From assembly GCA_034687125.1 (NCBI GenBank), contig JAQGBZ010000228.1, positions 1 to 64,000 on the forward strand: a stretch of 64,000 nt of DNA. The letters are read 5' to 3'. How positions within the stretch are numbered: the stretch's first letter is position 1; each line of letters begins with the position of its first letter. A program made the position numbers and the translations under genes. The notes beneath the pieces are model-generated. The model was given only the letters and a program-made list of their open reading frames with translations, ran no database searches and was not told the origin of the DNA. Positions 50,501-63,600 of this stretch are shown piece by piece. The stretch comes from Neelides folsomi. Lineage: Eukaryota; Arthropoda; Collembola; Neelipleona; Neelidae.

Positions 50501-53500
50501 AACAAATTGTTCCTCTCTTTAATTAAGAAAGTTAAGCTTCAATTCACAGAAATCTTTAATAATTCCTAGGAAAGTCTCATCATGTGGGGGCGCCGAGTTT
50601 TCCCAACCCTTTTTATTTCCTCATCTCGTCCTATCTCACCACCAGAAGGGGATGGAAACAACTATTTATAATTCCCACCCTCATTATGCATACTCTCCTG
50701 AGACCCAAAAAGCGAGAAATTAAGAATCCGACATTAATGGAGAGCCCCAACTTCAACCCTTCACCTTTCCCTTCCAATTTCACCCGAGATCAAATTAACA
50801 AATTCAATCTTTGGCTTGGATGAAATTACAACGGATCAAACTTTCTTCCTTCATTAAATTCATTAAACAAAAACTTATTAAAAACCTTTCAATTTCATTT
50901 TGTGCATACATACCACTTATTGTAAATAAGTATACGATGATGGATTTCTATTGTGTGTAAATAAATTGAAGATTCTACAAAAGCGGATGTTGTAAAAGTG
51001 TTTGTTATGAAATAAGTAATTTAGTAATAAAAGCCAGTCCTGTTGGGCGTCGTTTCCTGAATGAATTGTTTAAAAGTATCAATTGAGTCTTCTTTTTGAG
51101 AGCACTTGGAAGATAAAAATACATGAAGTCTTAAAGTTTAGCCAGTGGATCTGATCCGCGTTCTATCCCTAGTTCGGACTTCACTTCATGTTCGGCTCAT
51201 CGATCCGATAAGAGATTTCTCTTTTCTCCTCGTCTTCGGAGGAAAGCCTTTATAAACTACGTATAATACCTCAGACATTCTAATCTACGAGGCTCTCGGC
51301 CGAACCCAAGGAGTGTGAAAGCAGGAGGGGTTGAGATTGGATTGTGGTCCTCAACTACGCCTTATAGACTATCGAGAAAAGGAAAAAACTTGGATTTTAC
51401 TTACAGGGGAATAAAAGGGATCTCTCAAAAAGCGACTCAATCTCTCCTCGACCATCTCTCTATAATTCCTCCGCCCCGCCACAATCTCCTCCAAAGCCCA
51501 TCGTGTATTCCCCCTCCGCCCGATTCCTTATTTATAATTTAATGGCAAACTCCGCGAATCCTCATTTGCTCCTCCGCAACCGGTGAGGGCACCCGAGGAA
51601 TGCTGCAGTATTTTTTATCCCGCCTGTCAATAAGGCAATAATGGCCTCGCCCCTTTGCCTATTCCCCTCAGCATTAGATAGCCTAAGTGCTGTATAACTA
51701 CCAAATTCTGGTTCATTGCGGTGAAGTATTTGTAAGTATTGAAGGTATGCACGTCGTCTTTATGTGTCTGACTTCCCCTCCTCCTGTGAGCATTTAGCTG
51801 GTCCGTTTGGTCCAAATGGGTTTTTAATCTCTTTCGCCAGAGCCGCTGTCGCCCATCTCTCCTGACACATGTGAGAGGAACACAATGGGTCCCTCATTCC
51901 CTCAACTCCGCACTTTCCCCGGAAATTCACTTCGATTCCTGCAGTCTCCTCACATCGGAAAATACATCGGAATACATCGAATATATAGAAATGATATTTA
52001 AACACCGGAATATATAGCTTACATATGGTACAGGTATATCTATCCTTTAGCTATCCGACTATCAGACCTTTACATCCTTGAGCCAACCAGCTCTCAAGAT
52101 ATTTGCTTCTGAATAAATTATAACGACAATTCTCCTCTTGCGCCTCTTCAAATCCGATCCGTTTTCAGATAAGTTCATACATAAATGATATATTTGTGTT
52201 GTAGTAGTAGATGTGAGCAGAGCAAATATTGTGCATCAACTCCGTATGGATAATTATTCAGAGTTGAGAGCAGACGGAGAGCTCGATGATAATGGATGAG
52301 TTTGGGTGGCGAGAAGTATGTTCCTATATACTTTATCAGGGGAAAAGATCCGAGGGTGGGGAAGGAGGGACGGTAGATCATACGTAGCATAATTGAGAGA
52401 AAAACTGCTTGTGGGGCATAGCGGAGGAGAAATACTTGAATTTATTCCCTGGGCCTGAAGGCAGAGATGCATGAGAAAGAGCATGTTTTATTCAGGGAAA
52501 AAATGTTAAAAATTAAAGAAGGAAATGCGGAAAAAATTAGGCTTATTTGACTAAAGAGCATTTTGTCGAGGAGTTCCGAGGGGTTGTATATGGGAGCGAG
52601 TGCGTTGGGTCCGCCTATTAAAAAGATTTACTGATAAATGATTCCCTTAATGTCTTCTTATGTTTATAACATTACAAACCGGAGGTATTTCCATTCCAAC
52701 ATCCATAAATATGTAGCGTGAGTTGGGAGCCCCTCACAATTCTACAGATTCGCAACATCACCATCACAGGGTTTTGGCAAGGGAAGCACGCAGAGAAATA
52801 TTTTATTCTTCACCGCCTAATCTCTCCCTTCGCCCATTGTTGTTTCGATTCCATCTTCGGCCCTATTAATTACCTCTACTCACCCGCACAGAGTGCATAT
52901 CTCCCTCATGATTATATTTATTCCATTCTCGCCACGTAACCTGATTTTACAACCGCATCATGAAAGTTAATTTATACTAAAACAATCCGTCCAACTTCCA
53001 TTGTAAATTTATATAACATAAAGCGATTGCATTGGGGTGGCGGAAGTTGATAAGTATACCCTTTCCCTTAGCTTTCTCATTTCCCTAACCCACGAGCATT
53101 TACCATTAAGTAATTATGAGGGGCGAATGTATGCAGGAATTTACAACATTATTTTACAAATTATGAGGAGAGGAAAGGTATAAAGGGGGTTTAAAGGCGG
53201 AATTTCATTATTCTTATGATGCTTAAGTTCGCATCAGAATTTAAGAGCAGGTCTTAAGCATAACTTGAAAGATGAAGACATCAAGGAATTGATTTTCTCA
53301 AAGCTCCCTCCTTAAACTCCCTCAAGAGCTCCTTCATAATATTTAGAGGGTTTAAGAGGGAAATCTCGAGATCAATTCTCCTAATGATGCGGAAGGTAAG
53401 GTGAAACTGGGAGAGAAATTAAAATCAAACCCAGCGTGGTTTCCCTTGAGAATCGCTTTCATTTTAATTGTGAAGAGAGAAAGAAGATCTTTCTTTTTTT

Positions 53501-55077
53501 ACTTCCCCTTATTTCCCCAGCGGTCTCCTCACCAGTTAAAAAGAACACAAAGGGGCCAAAAGTTGAAATGAAATTTTTAAAGTGATTGAACATCTCTTAT
53601 TTTGATGAAGGTTGGGGCAATCTTTGAGTAATCCTACTTGATATTTAATTTCCTATATTTGTCCAACCACTTACATTTTCCATCTTAAGTCCTAAACTCA
53701 CAGTATGTCCATAACCCATAACATATAGCTTGAACCATATAAATTGTATATTTAAGACCACGTGTATTTGCTCCCAGATATTCGAGTCAGATAGGAAAGT
53801 TGACTCAAGTTATAAACACGTTCAAGTTTCTTTTTTATCTTGGACATTTTTCCTGGAAGGGTCAGAAAGTGAATTGGGGAAGGAGACGTCATTTTCGTTT
53901 CCGCCCATCACACATCATCTCACATCCACTTTGCTCGTCGCTACATTCGAGGACTGTCCACCTTGCCATTTTTCTCAATTGAAGAGAGATTCTAAGGTTT
54001 ATCTGACAGGGGCCTTCCGATTTCTTTTGGGAATGGACCCTGACATCATGTCATGTCAACAGTTTGTTCTTCTACTTCTATTTCCTCCAAACTTCTCTTG
54101 TCCTTTCACCTAACACTAATAAAAATCCACTTCAATTTGGATCTTTCATATCTGACTTCCATTCCACTTTAAGCGAACTCAATTCATTACAATTTCTTTC
54201 AGATGGCAAGGATTTAATATCCACATCATTACATGTAAGTACATCATATCAATCACATTATTACATTAATGCTAATTGCTTTTACTATCGCTAAATTTCT
54301 CATCATTTATCTTATTCATGATGACAATCCATACTGTAGAAATGGACTTATTTTAAACATTTGGAATTGCCCAAAATAACGTTAGTTTTACAAGTGCTGG
54401 CCCAATTTTTTTGAAATAGACAGAGAGGAGTGGAACAAATGTTCCTAGTCAAAGTGCGAACAATAAATAAATACTCGTCGTGAGGAAGAGCCTTTTGAAT
54501 ACATAAATACTCCAATGGAGTTACGAGACATCAGAAACATTAACATGGGCTTGGGGAAGCATTTTCATTTGCATGCATGTCCATTCAGGAACCCACACAT
54601 ACTCGATTTCCACCAGTTTGGGTCTCTTTTATATCTCCCTGTTCTTATTTCCGCACCACTCATGTATTTTTCGACGTTTCATTCTCCCCAATTCCCACCC
54701 AAACTAAATAAAATAGGAAAAGTTGTGAAAAGCTTCGGACCGGGAGAGTCCGCAGGGAACCTCCGAAATTCTCTTTTCTTCGGGAGCTCCCGTGGAATAA
54801 GGAATGAATAAGAGAATACTCCGCTTCCTCACAATGACCTTTTACTACGGAAAAGGGTCGGAGGCAAACAGAGTTGTCTCTAAAGGGCCAATCTGCCCTA
54901 ATTCCCCGTCGACTCAATTTAGATGTCAAATTCATTCGTCCTTATAATGAAAATAAATATGTTCTCCTAACCTCAAAAATTCTATTCATCCGGATAAAAG
55001 AAAAAAATTCTAATCAAATCCAAGAAATTCAAATGGTTCAAAAATTGTAAACTTTATCCCATCATAGCCAATTTTAA

Positions 55078-55110
55078 TAGTCAACTAACAAAGAAAACAA
55101 AAGTTGACTA
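55078..55110. repeat. Hairpin with 9-bp arms
   Basis: TAGTCAACT and AGTTGACTA flank a 15-base A-rich loop. Short enough to be chance. Confidence 0.4.
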
Positions 55111-58100
55111 TACTTTTAATCATCTTTTAATCCTTTGATATAAGAATTGTTATTTTAACTTTCAGGGAAATTTCCTTTTATATGAAAATTTGCGTGATAA
55201 TGCTTAATGCTAGTAAAATACGTTTAAAAATTTTAGCAAAAATTTTTGAAGTTATAATTTGCAATTTAACTCATTTTTTTGAATAATTGACACGTGTTGA
55301 AGAGCTCAAATAGAGGAAATTTAGAGATAAAACCATTCTAGAGAGCAATGCGAAAAGGCGGTTAAACATTGTAAATTATTCAACTCTTTCCTCATCATAA
55401 AGGTCTTTTGAAGAGGAAGTTGGGGGTCCCTTGAACTGGAATATGAAGATGAATTAAAAATACATTTAAAATGAAAGAGCAACAAATTGATTTTTCTTCC
55501 TTAGGCTCTCTTTTCTCTCTCACTATGCGTAAGGAGTATTTACACCATATACTTCTTTACACAATATTCTCCCTTATATTTCTTAGCATCAAATTTTCCT
55601 TTATACCATAATTCACCTACATAATAGCAGATATATAATGTAAAGAACCCTTCTCCTCGTCAGCCTCAAATGAAAATAAAAATGGAATTACAAAGGCTGA
55701 AAATGCAAATTAGAATTGTCTTCAGCCTGCTGCGGATCCCTTTTGAGCAAATGAGCGCCGAGGACGTGCTTCTATCCTCAAACTCTCCCGGCCCTCCACG
55801 TCTCAATGCGGAGTTTCAAAATTGCAAAGCTGTCATTCCTCCAAGAGCAATATCAAAGAATCAACGGCTGATAACATTATGCAAAATCCAAAACCCATTA
55901 CCATTAAGCTTTCCACAATTTGGTCCGATAAGTTCTCAATATCTTTTCCCTCCTCAATACCTTTTCCGTCTTTCTCCTTTTTCCATAATATTTACCTGTG
56001 TACGAGAATGCTCGTATTATACGGAAACAAGTAGAATATCAGAGATATAAATTATGTCATGGCATTATGTATGCGGAAGGTATGGAAATTTTGAAAATAT
56101 CAAATTGATAATGGCATCAGGGATTGTATTAACCTGCAGGCTCAGCAGGAAAATGATCTTTTAAAAGAGCCACATTAAGCCTCCGTGTGGGGCTGGTCTT
56201 TGGAAATGGCGCTGAAGTATATTTGTGTATTTGTTTGGTTATATAAGGAAGAAGAGAAGAATGAGCCGATTCTTCCTACCACTTTTTACCCGACCCGGGA
56301 GGAAAAAATGAGCGGAAACTGGGAGTTAGACATGTAAGAGCGTAATTTCCTCGGGAAAACTGAGCACCTTGGTTGGCCCATTGCCACAGACTCCTAAATT
56401 CTCAATACCTCATCTCCTCCGAGTTGAGGATGCATTTGGAAGTTAATATACTCCCTTAGTCCCTTCCTTGACATCCTATCTCCCAAGGTTTGTCCTCCCT
56501 CCCCCACCCTTGTCGCTCCCATCTTCAGCCCGAATCGGGATCCGAATAATGAACATGAATGTAATATTTGAAAGTCTACATCCACAATGTCTACCTTCTC
56601 AATTTTCCAGTCCAACCAAATAAACGATGAATGCACGAATGCTCCAAATTCCCTCTTCAAAGGAGCTTGAGGAGTATCAAGATGAAAAAATTCCCAATTC
56701 ATACCCCATTCAGCCACAACTGGATACACAAGAGAGCTATCCATACATCTTGACGCGAGTCAGCAAACATGAAGCGACTCTCTTTACTAATAACTTCTCT
56801 CAGTGTCTCTCAATTCTATTTGCGGCTTCTTTAGACATGAATATGACATTAGGAAAATGAAGAAGCTCTTTTCATCAGAAAAAAATTCAATCAATACGTC
56901 CATAACCATCTCGCATTACGTCGTCGGTCGAGGTTCTTTCGCAAATAATAAATATTATGTGTTTATTTGAAGAATCCTCATGATTATTTGCTTCTATCAA
57001 AGGCTGATTAATTGCCAAAACCCATTATACTAACAAAATAAATAATATCCAAAGGACCTCACTCTTGGAGTCAGCGCACTTCAGAAAACATCAAAATAAC
57101 ATTTTTCTCATTGGCAATTCAATTGAGTGTATTATACTTAATTACTTATAAATTGTTATAAATATTTATGTATCAATGTATCAGTATAATAAATAAATAC
57201 ATAATATCAATGAATGGACATATAAATACAAAATATTGATTTAACAATTTAAACAAGGTAATCGCAAATTCTCAAATCGCGAAAAATTGAGCTTGTCATT
57301 AAAGATTACAAAAAATTATAAAGTCAACATGAGGTTTAATTTATAAAAGGAGTAAGAATAAAAAGGGATTTGAGGGTTTTAACCTCAATAACTACCAAGC
57401 AAATGAAAAGAGTTATTCGAGTGATGCGGATCTTCCCTTTGCTTTCAAAAGGTATAGAGTTAAATAATAGAGGAACTTTCTCTTCGTGCAATTGAACTGA
57501 TCCGAGGAAAGGTTCCAACTCTTGTTAATCATAACAAAGCCCTATGCCAAGTTTCTTTCTCCTTCTCCCTTCCAAAAATAAAAATGCTCTCCCTTACAAT
57601 TTATTGTGCATTTTGCCGTAGGAGGAAAAATGCCTTTTTTGTCTTCAATACAAGAGTAATTTACGGATTCCGAGAAGTCTTTGATGGTGAAATAATAAGA
57701 GGAATTGGAGAACATTACATTATATGCATTAGCCATGTTATATCCGTCATAAAGAGAATATATTGGTTTACAACTAGGATACAATATGTATTACCTATAT
57801 GAATTACACGTATCAACCCCTATAGGTATACAATATGTATAAACATAAAACAAAATGTGTGTTATTTAAGTATATAAATATTTTATGCGCATTACATAAG
57901 TAATATATTTGATAATATAGTGAATTTTGTATCCCACTATGGTAGTTATAAGGCCTCCTACGTAAATACTATATGACTTGTAGTATAGCTTTTGTCTAAC
58001 ATCATACAAACATTTAGGTAATGCACTAATGTGCTCAATACTTTAGATGAAATAGAAGGAAAAGTGTCAGTCTATTTCGTTTCCTAGGTTTTCTTTCCAC

Positions 58101-60434
58101 TGAAGAGGGTCTGTGAGATCCCACACCTTTCCCATCCGAAATAAATCTATCTGGACAGCCATCCATCCTTCCACTCTCAACCCATCTTGAGTTCTCCATT
58201 GCTTGGAAACGTTCCTTCGGCTCCGCAAAAATGGGAACCGGATCCGAATCAAAGGAAAAATCTGTCTGGCTCGAGATGAAATGGAAAGGTGTCGAGTGGG
58301 ATTAAAAGAATTCTATCCACAAGGACTCTCCCTTGGATACCCGATAGCAACCCGGGTTTTCCCTTCATTATCCCGAGTTCTAGTGCATTAGCAAGATTCT
58401 CCGCTACTCACTCGGCTTTTCCATGAATCCTCCACTAATTTAATTATTTGTTTCAACCCGAGGTGAATTTACAATGGGATCTCTCTCATGCATTAGCGTC
58501 CTAATAATTATCGCCCTTCCATCAACTTTTCATTTCCTTCCATCAGAATTTTAAATGGGAAGATCAATGGAATTGCAAATGTACCATTATGAGTGTTCTT
58601 TGGTATATCTTCTTTCAACGTCATCACTTTTTGCTAACTTTTAGCTTTTGTTGCCTTATTTCCGGATATTCGTATTTAGCAAGGTTAGGTTTGTGCTAAT
58701 TTGGGCCGTTGGGTGAGTTGGGTCTGATTATTCATGTCGGTCGTAAGAGTGGTCGAGCCCATAAAGCAAAAAAGCTATTATTTTTTTTCTCCTCAAATAA
58801 GTCTCGAAGGTTGAAAAGTTGGGGACTTGAGCTCAGGAATCAATTTAACACCCGAACACTTGAGCAATAAAGCATTTACTCTCCTCCTAACTTCGTCTCC
58901 TTCCTCTATCTCCCGGGCTTCTCCTACGGAACTTCAGTTAGTTCGGCTCAGTCACCATTTAAAAAGGGAGAATTACCCGAATAAATCAAAAAGAGTTTCA
59001 TTTCCACTCTCATTCCTCACTTCCCAATTTATTCTCATTGTGGAGAGGTCGGGTCGAGAGGGGTTAAAAATGGCGTCCGCTTCCTCCCCACCTTTTATTT
59101 CCCCAATTTTTCATATCTGGGAATTTTAAATATCAAATGAACCTTTTTATGAACTTTTTTTCCCTTTGTTCTCAAAATAACTTCCCAATGTCAGGGTTGG
59201 GCCGTTGGAGAGGGCGAAGGAGAGGCATATGCTCATTTCGGCATTCTCCACTTCTCTTACTGACTTTGTAAGTCTTTGAGTGAAGGGAGAATATGACATG
59301 GCCTGATTTGAGCCTTCTCCTATTTGTGCTCGGGATCACTCATCGACCCGCTCCTTCATCGCTCCAGACTCCTGGAACTCTAATGAGATGGTAAGTTAAT
59401 GAAGCATCTAATTGATGGCTAATGAAAAATAAGCCTCGACTCCTCACTCTGCTCAACCTCTACGAATGAATGTAAAGTGTGGAGCACATTGGTTCTCCTT
59501 CAAGTCTCAACAAGGAATTCACACGTTGTCTCGAATCAACTCTCCAAATGAGACTTAAGAGTTGCTTTAAACTAACTAAAACATTTTAACTCAAAATACT
59601 ACACACGCTTCAAAATTCGAAAATGCTCATTGCATTTTTTTTATGAATAAAAGTAAAATAAATATTATATTTCTTTTAATTGATCAAGAATTGAGTTACT
59701 GTGCTTTTGCTTTGAACAGTTAGAATTACATTGTTCGAACTAAATGCTGTACGTTATTACATTACGTACTCGCATATTATGAATACATTTTAAAGTTATT
59801 TCTTATATTGTTATGAACTTTATGATAATAGTTAAATGCCGAAGAGAAAACTAATTTGAATGTAAAACATTATTAAGCTCGATTTAATCATGTTGGTAAA
59901 GCCGGGAAAACCAAAGTAGCCTCAATCACTTAATGATTGGACTGAAATGCTAAGGGGAGGGCTAAAAGGAGCATTTTAATTAGTGAAGAACTTTGAAATT
60001 GAGGCAAGTTTGAGAATATTTGAAAGGGAAGGAGGAACATTATAGTTCATAAGACTTGATAAATCTTGATTAACTCAATATTAATTGCAAGGGAGTCAAC
60101 ACAAGAGCCATTTCCCGACGCTGGATCAATTTCTCGAAGAAGTTGAGGGGCTCAAACACTCATCCTCTCCCTTAAGAAAAGTTAGGAATCCCAAGCAGCA
60201 GTGTTCGCACTAAAGGGGAACTTTTCCCTTCATCAAACCTCTTTCAAGCCTATATGGAAGATGCCCAAATTAAACGACACTCCACGCATTTCATAGCTAC
60301 TCCCCTCCACAATTAACTTTCTTATATTATATGTATATGAATGCGGGGATTTATGGTCTTCCCACATGTCCGCTATTTTGTGGGGAATAAAAGATTGTGG
60401 AATGAGTGTCGTAATGGACTTCCTCTTTCCTTGT

Positions 60435-60489
60435 CCTTCCTCAGTTCCTTCTCAGTTTCTCCTCAATTCTTTTTCAGTTCTTCCTCAGT
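60435..60489. repeat. Tandem array, 5 copies of 11 bp
   Basis: Five contiguous units (CCTTCCTCAGT, TCCTTCTCAGT, TTCTCCTCAAT, TCTTTTTCAGT, TCTTCCTCAGT). The period is exactly 11 although the units have diverged. It lies 53 bp inside the intron that follows the predicted UTR exon at 60543-60611. Read on the plus strand each unit looks like a pyrimidine tract plus CAG. Confidence 0.75.
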
Positions 60490-60542
60490 TGAGGAGAAAA
60501 GTTCATTAAAAATGAAAAGAAATCTCATTTGAAAACTCTTAC

Positions 60543-60611
60543 CTTTCTCCTCTGTTTGAGTTGTTCTGTTTGAATTGAGTTGATTTCCAAGTTTCACTCG
60601 AGTCCTCGACC
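60543..60611 (-). other. Candidate 5'-UTR exon of the LRR gene (69 bp)
   Basis: The minus strand reads TTATTTTTTTCCTTGACAG (excellent acceptor) before 60611 and GAGAAAG|GTAAGAG (strong donor) after 60543. The 69 bases contain no ATG, as expected for a leader exon. Two of the three frames are open but no known peptide is visible. As it has an acceptor, a further first exon should exist to the right. One possible donor, CTGG|GTGAGTATG, ends an exon at 63730, but its start cannot be defined. That it is linked to the LRR gene is inference from strand and position. Confidence 0.42.
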
Positions 60612-63600
60612 CTGTCAAGGAAAAAAATAAGTTTTACAAATTTTCATGTGGAGTGATATGTTATCCCGCATATCTGACATGTCATACATATCTGTATACT
60701 AAATACATAATGTATAGTACTACTGGTATTATTCCATTTTTATAGTAAAATTATAATTCAAGGATCTTATAATGTTATTCAAAAGGTTCAAAGGAAAGGA
60801 AAAGTGTGCAATGTTTAATAGAATTGATTTTATGAGGTTTATGCGGAGCAATAAAAAATGTGAGAGCTCCTGCGGCCCGAGTTTGAGTATGGGATCAAGT
60901 GCAGATGCAGGAGATTTTATATCTTGGATCTATTATACATAATGTTTGTGAGTGAGTTTCCTAATAAAAAGATATGTGGGGTTGTATGAATATGATGGAG
61001 GAAATGGAGAGTTCCCTCCGAGGATCCTTCTAACTACAAACACTCCTCGGTTCATTGGGGATTCTTTTCCAGAACAAAGTTCTTTTACCTTTCTTTTATA
61101 TAAATATAATCTCCCAACCAAACCACTACACTTCTTCCTTCTTTCTATTCATGAATTCTTGGTCACGTCACGAGCCTCCTGTCAAACAATAAAAGTCTCT
61201 GTAAATTCCGAGTTCACCCCGACTCCAATTTCCACTTCAGCCTCATTCGACTCAATTCAATTGACTTCACTTCACCTCCTCGATGACGGCGAAGAATCGA
61301 GAATGAGCATTTACCAGCGGAATCATAAAAAGGCGAGCAAACAAATAATAAGGGAGAGACTCAATCAAATCAATCTGGAGATTTCTGGGAGAAAAACGAG
61401 CTCCTTTTATTTATGCTGTCAACATGTGTGAAGCTCCAGAACTTATTTATTCTTATCAAGAACTTCTCCCGCCCCAACTTGTCGGATTTATTATGAAATG
61501 GTCCGAATTTAAAAAAATCCAATTTATTTGCTTAATAGAAAACTGACGTTGGAAACTTTGTGAGTGTGAGAATTGAAAAAAAGGCCCGAACTGTGTTTCA
61601 AGACGTTCTCAATAACTTATCTGGTGTAATGTAGGAAGGATATATAACTTATAACCTTAGACCCCTCGAGCCTTCAAATGAAGTCGAAGAGTGAGAACAA
61701 CAAGAAGTTCCTACTGTTAGCTTATTTCCAACTTTGTCCAACCTCCTTTTCCTTCCTCAATTCGAATCACTAATGAAGCAACTTTTCGCTCCGCTCACGA
61801 CCTCGATTCCGATCCAGGCGCTTAATCCCAAAATCCCTCTAACTCCAAATCCAAATCCTCCACCATTTGAATTTCAGACTTTGTATACTAAACACTGCTA
61901 ACTATCCGCCCAAATTCTTCTATTTCAAGTTTCTCGACCAGGAACTTAATTTTCTCCACATTCCTCAAGCTACTCCGAATCTCCTTACTTAAAAAGAACC
62001 CAGAAAAAGAGTTTTAATTCAGCCTTCTTGAATTAGCTCAATTTTCTCGAGTAGTTTGAGTTGGAGGCTCAGCTGGGAATGACGAAGGCTTCTGATCAGG
62101 TGGAATTATTTAGGAAAAGATCTCCCTGGGATGATTCATTGCGATAGTTTGACAGTTCAGGTTTAAATTGCAAACAGAATTTTAATTGAAATCCCCTCAA
62201 CTCAATTCTAATGATATGGACGGATATAAATCAAAGAAAGTTCCTCGTCCTTGAACATGTACCAAATAATACCATCGGCATTGCAATTCATAGATGTATA
62301 ACTGCATAGGCAAACCGGTGGATTTCAATTCTCCACCCCTTGTTTGGTTATGCTTTGAGTTGCGGGTAAGATTTAAGTGGAACCGAATTGGCCGAAAATA
62401 TTTGTGAGAGCCGAATGAGAATTTATGAGAGATTTCCCTCTTTCTAATTTCTCCTCCATGGCAAGGAGAGTGTTATGAGTGTGTACATGTTATGATTCCA
62501 CTTGTGGGAAATGAACCCGGTTCTTAAAACCCAAGTCCCTCTCAATCCTCTTGCTATTTTTCCACGAGAGACAAAGTTTGCCTTTCCTCGACACTTTGTA
62601 AGAGTTAAGGGATGAGCACATGCCACACAGATGTTCATTCCGTCTTCTTCTTCGTCCCTCCGACCCGTCCGGAAGGAAACAGAGCCGCTCTCTACAACTC
62701 CGCCACTCAAAATACAACTCCCTGGAATCTTCTTTCCTCTCACACTCCTCAATATCTATTGTCCTATTTCTCCATAGATTACCGCCCATCCATTCTATTC
62801 TCAAACAAAAGTTAAAGAAGATTTTTTCAAGAAAGTTAAAAGCACAACTTTCCTCTTTCCTTCTTTCCCAACCAACTCTGTCCCATACAAAATTCTTTCC
62901 CAAGATAAAATTAAATACACAAATACACAATTTTCCACTTTAACATTAATCTAAATATAAGTATTCAATCCATTCAATGAACTACAAATGTGTTAAATCA
63001 TTCCACGATTCCAAACTTTTATATAAATCGAAGACAACATGTACGGAGTGGCCCAGGGATCGATTGGTTTAAACATATGCAATTGTTATATAAATATATA
63101 TGTTTAAACCTATCGATCACTGGGCCACCCTGTATATGATAATGACAATTACCTTAATTGATTGTGTCATACAACATAAGAAACGTTACAACTTCAATCT
63201 TTCGCGCACTTAACTTTTGAATATACTGATCTTACTAAAATAAAATAATGTTGAGCCAACAATGAACATTTTACTCCAATTGGGTTGTATCATTTTAAAA
63301 TGTTTTTCCAGAACTTAGCTAATGATCAGATCAAAAGGAGGGGGATGATGGGGCGAATATTTGTGAGAGTCTGTGAATAAGGTGAGAGCGAGAGTGTTCT
63401 GTTCGCTGGTTGAATGTCGACTGGGATCCGTTGGTTCGAGGGCTGCACTTCCCCGGTGGAGATGTGAGAGAATAAGTTTGAACCTGGTCTTGGCTCTCAG
63501 TTTCGGATGCGTAGTGTGGGGATACGCGGCAGACTGGTGATCCCGTAAGGAGCCACCCAGAGGGAAAAGGAGCTTGATGAAAAGAGAGCTGTAGAAATAT

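Larger units (their letters stand above)
36269..60542 (-). other. Non-coding stretch, probably a 24-kb leader intron
   Basis: No coding exon is supported on either strand. Contains short direct repeats (ACATTTGAAAACATTT at 38761 and 38791), two adjacent palindromes at 47528-47562, a hairpin at 55078-55110 and an 11-bp tandem array at 60435-60489. AT-rich blocks (e.g. 47000-47620, 57120-57350, 57780-58030) may be decayed transposons, but no ends were recognised. Confidence 0.4.

Noticed and set aside
62490-62930. Minus-strand 146-codon frame rich in Arg, Glu and Cys
   Set aside because: The composition follows the purine-rich strand; no Cys spacing of a known domain.
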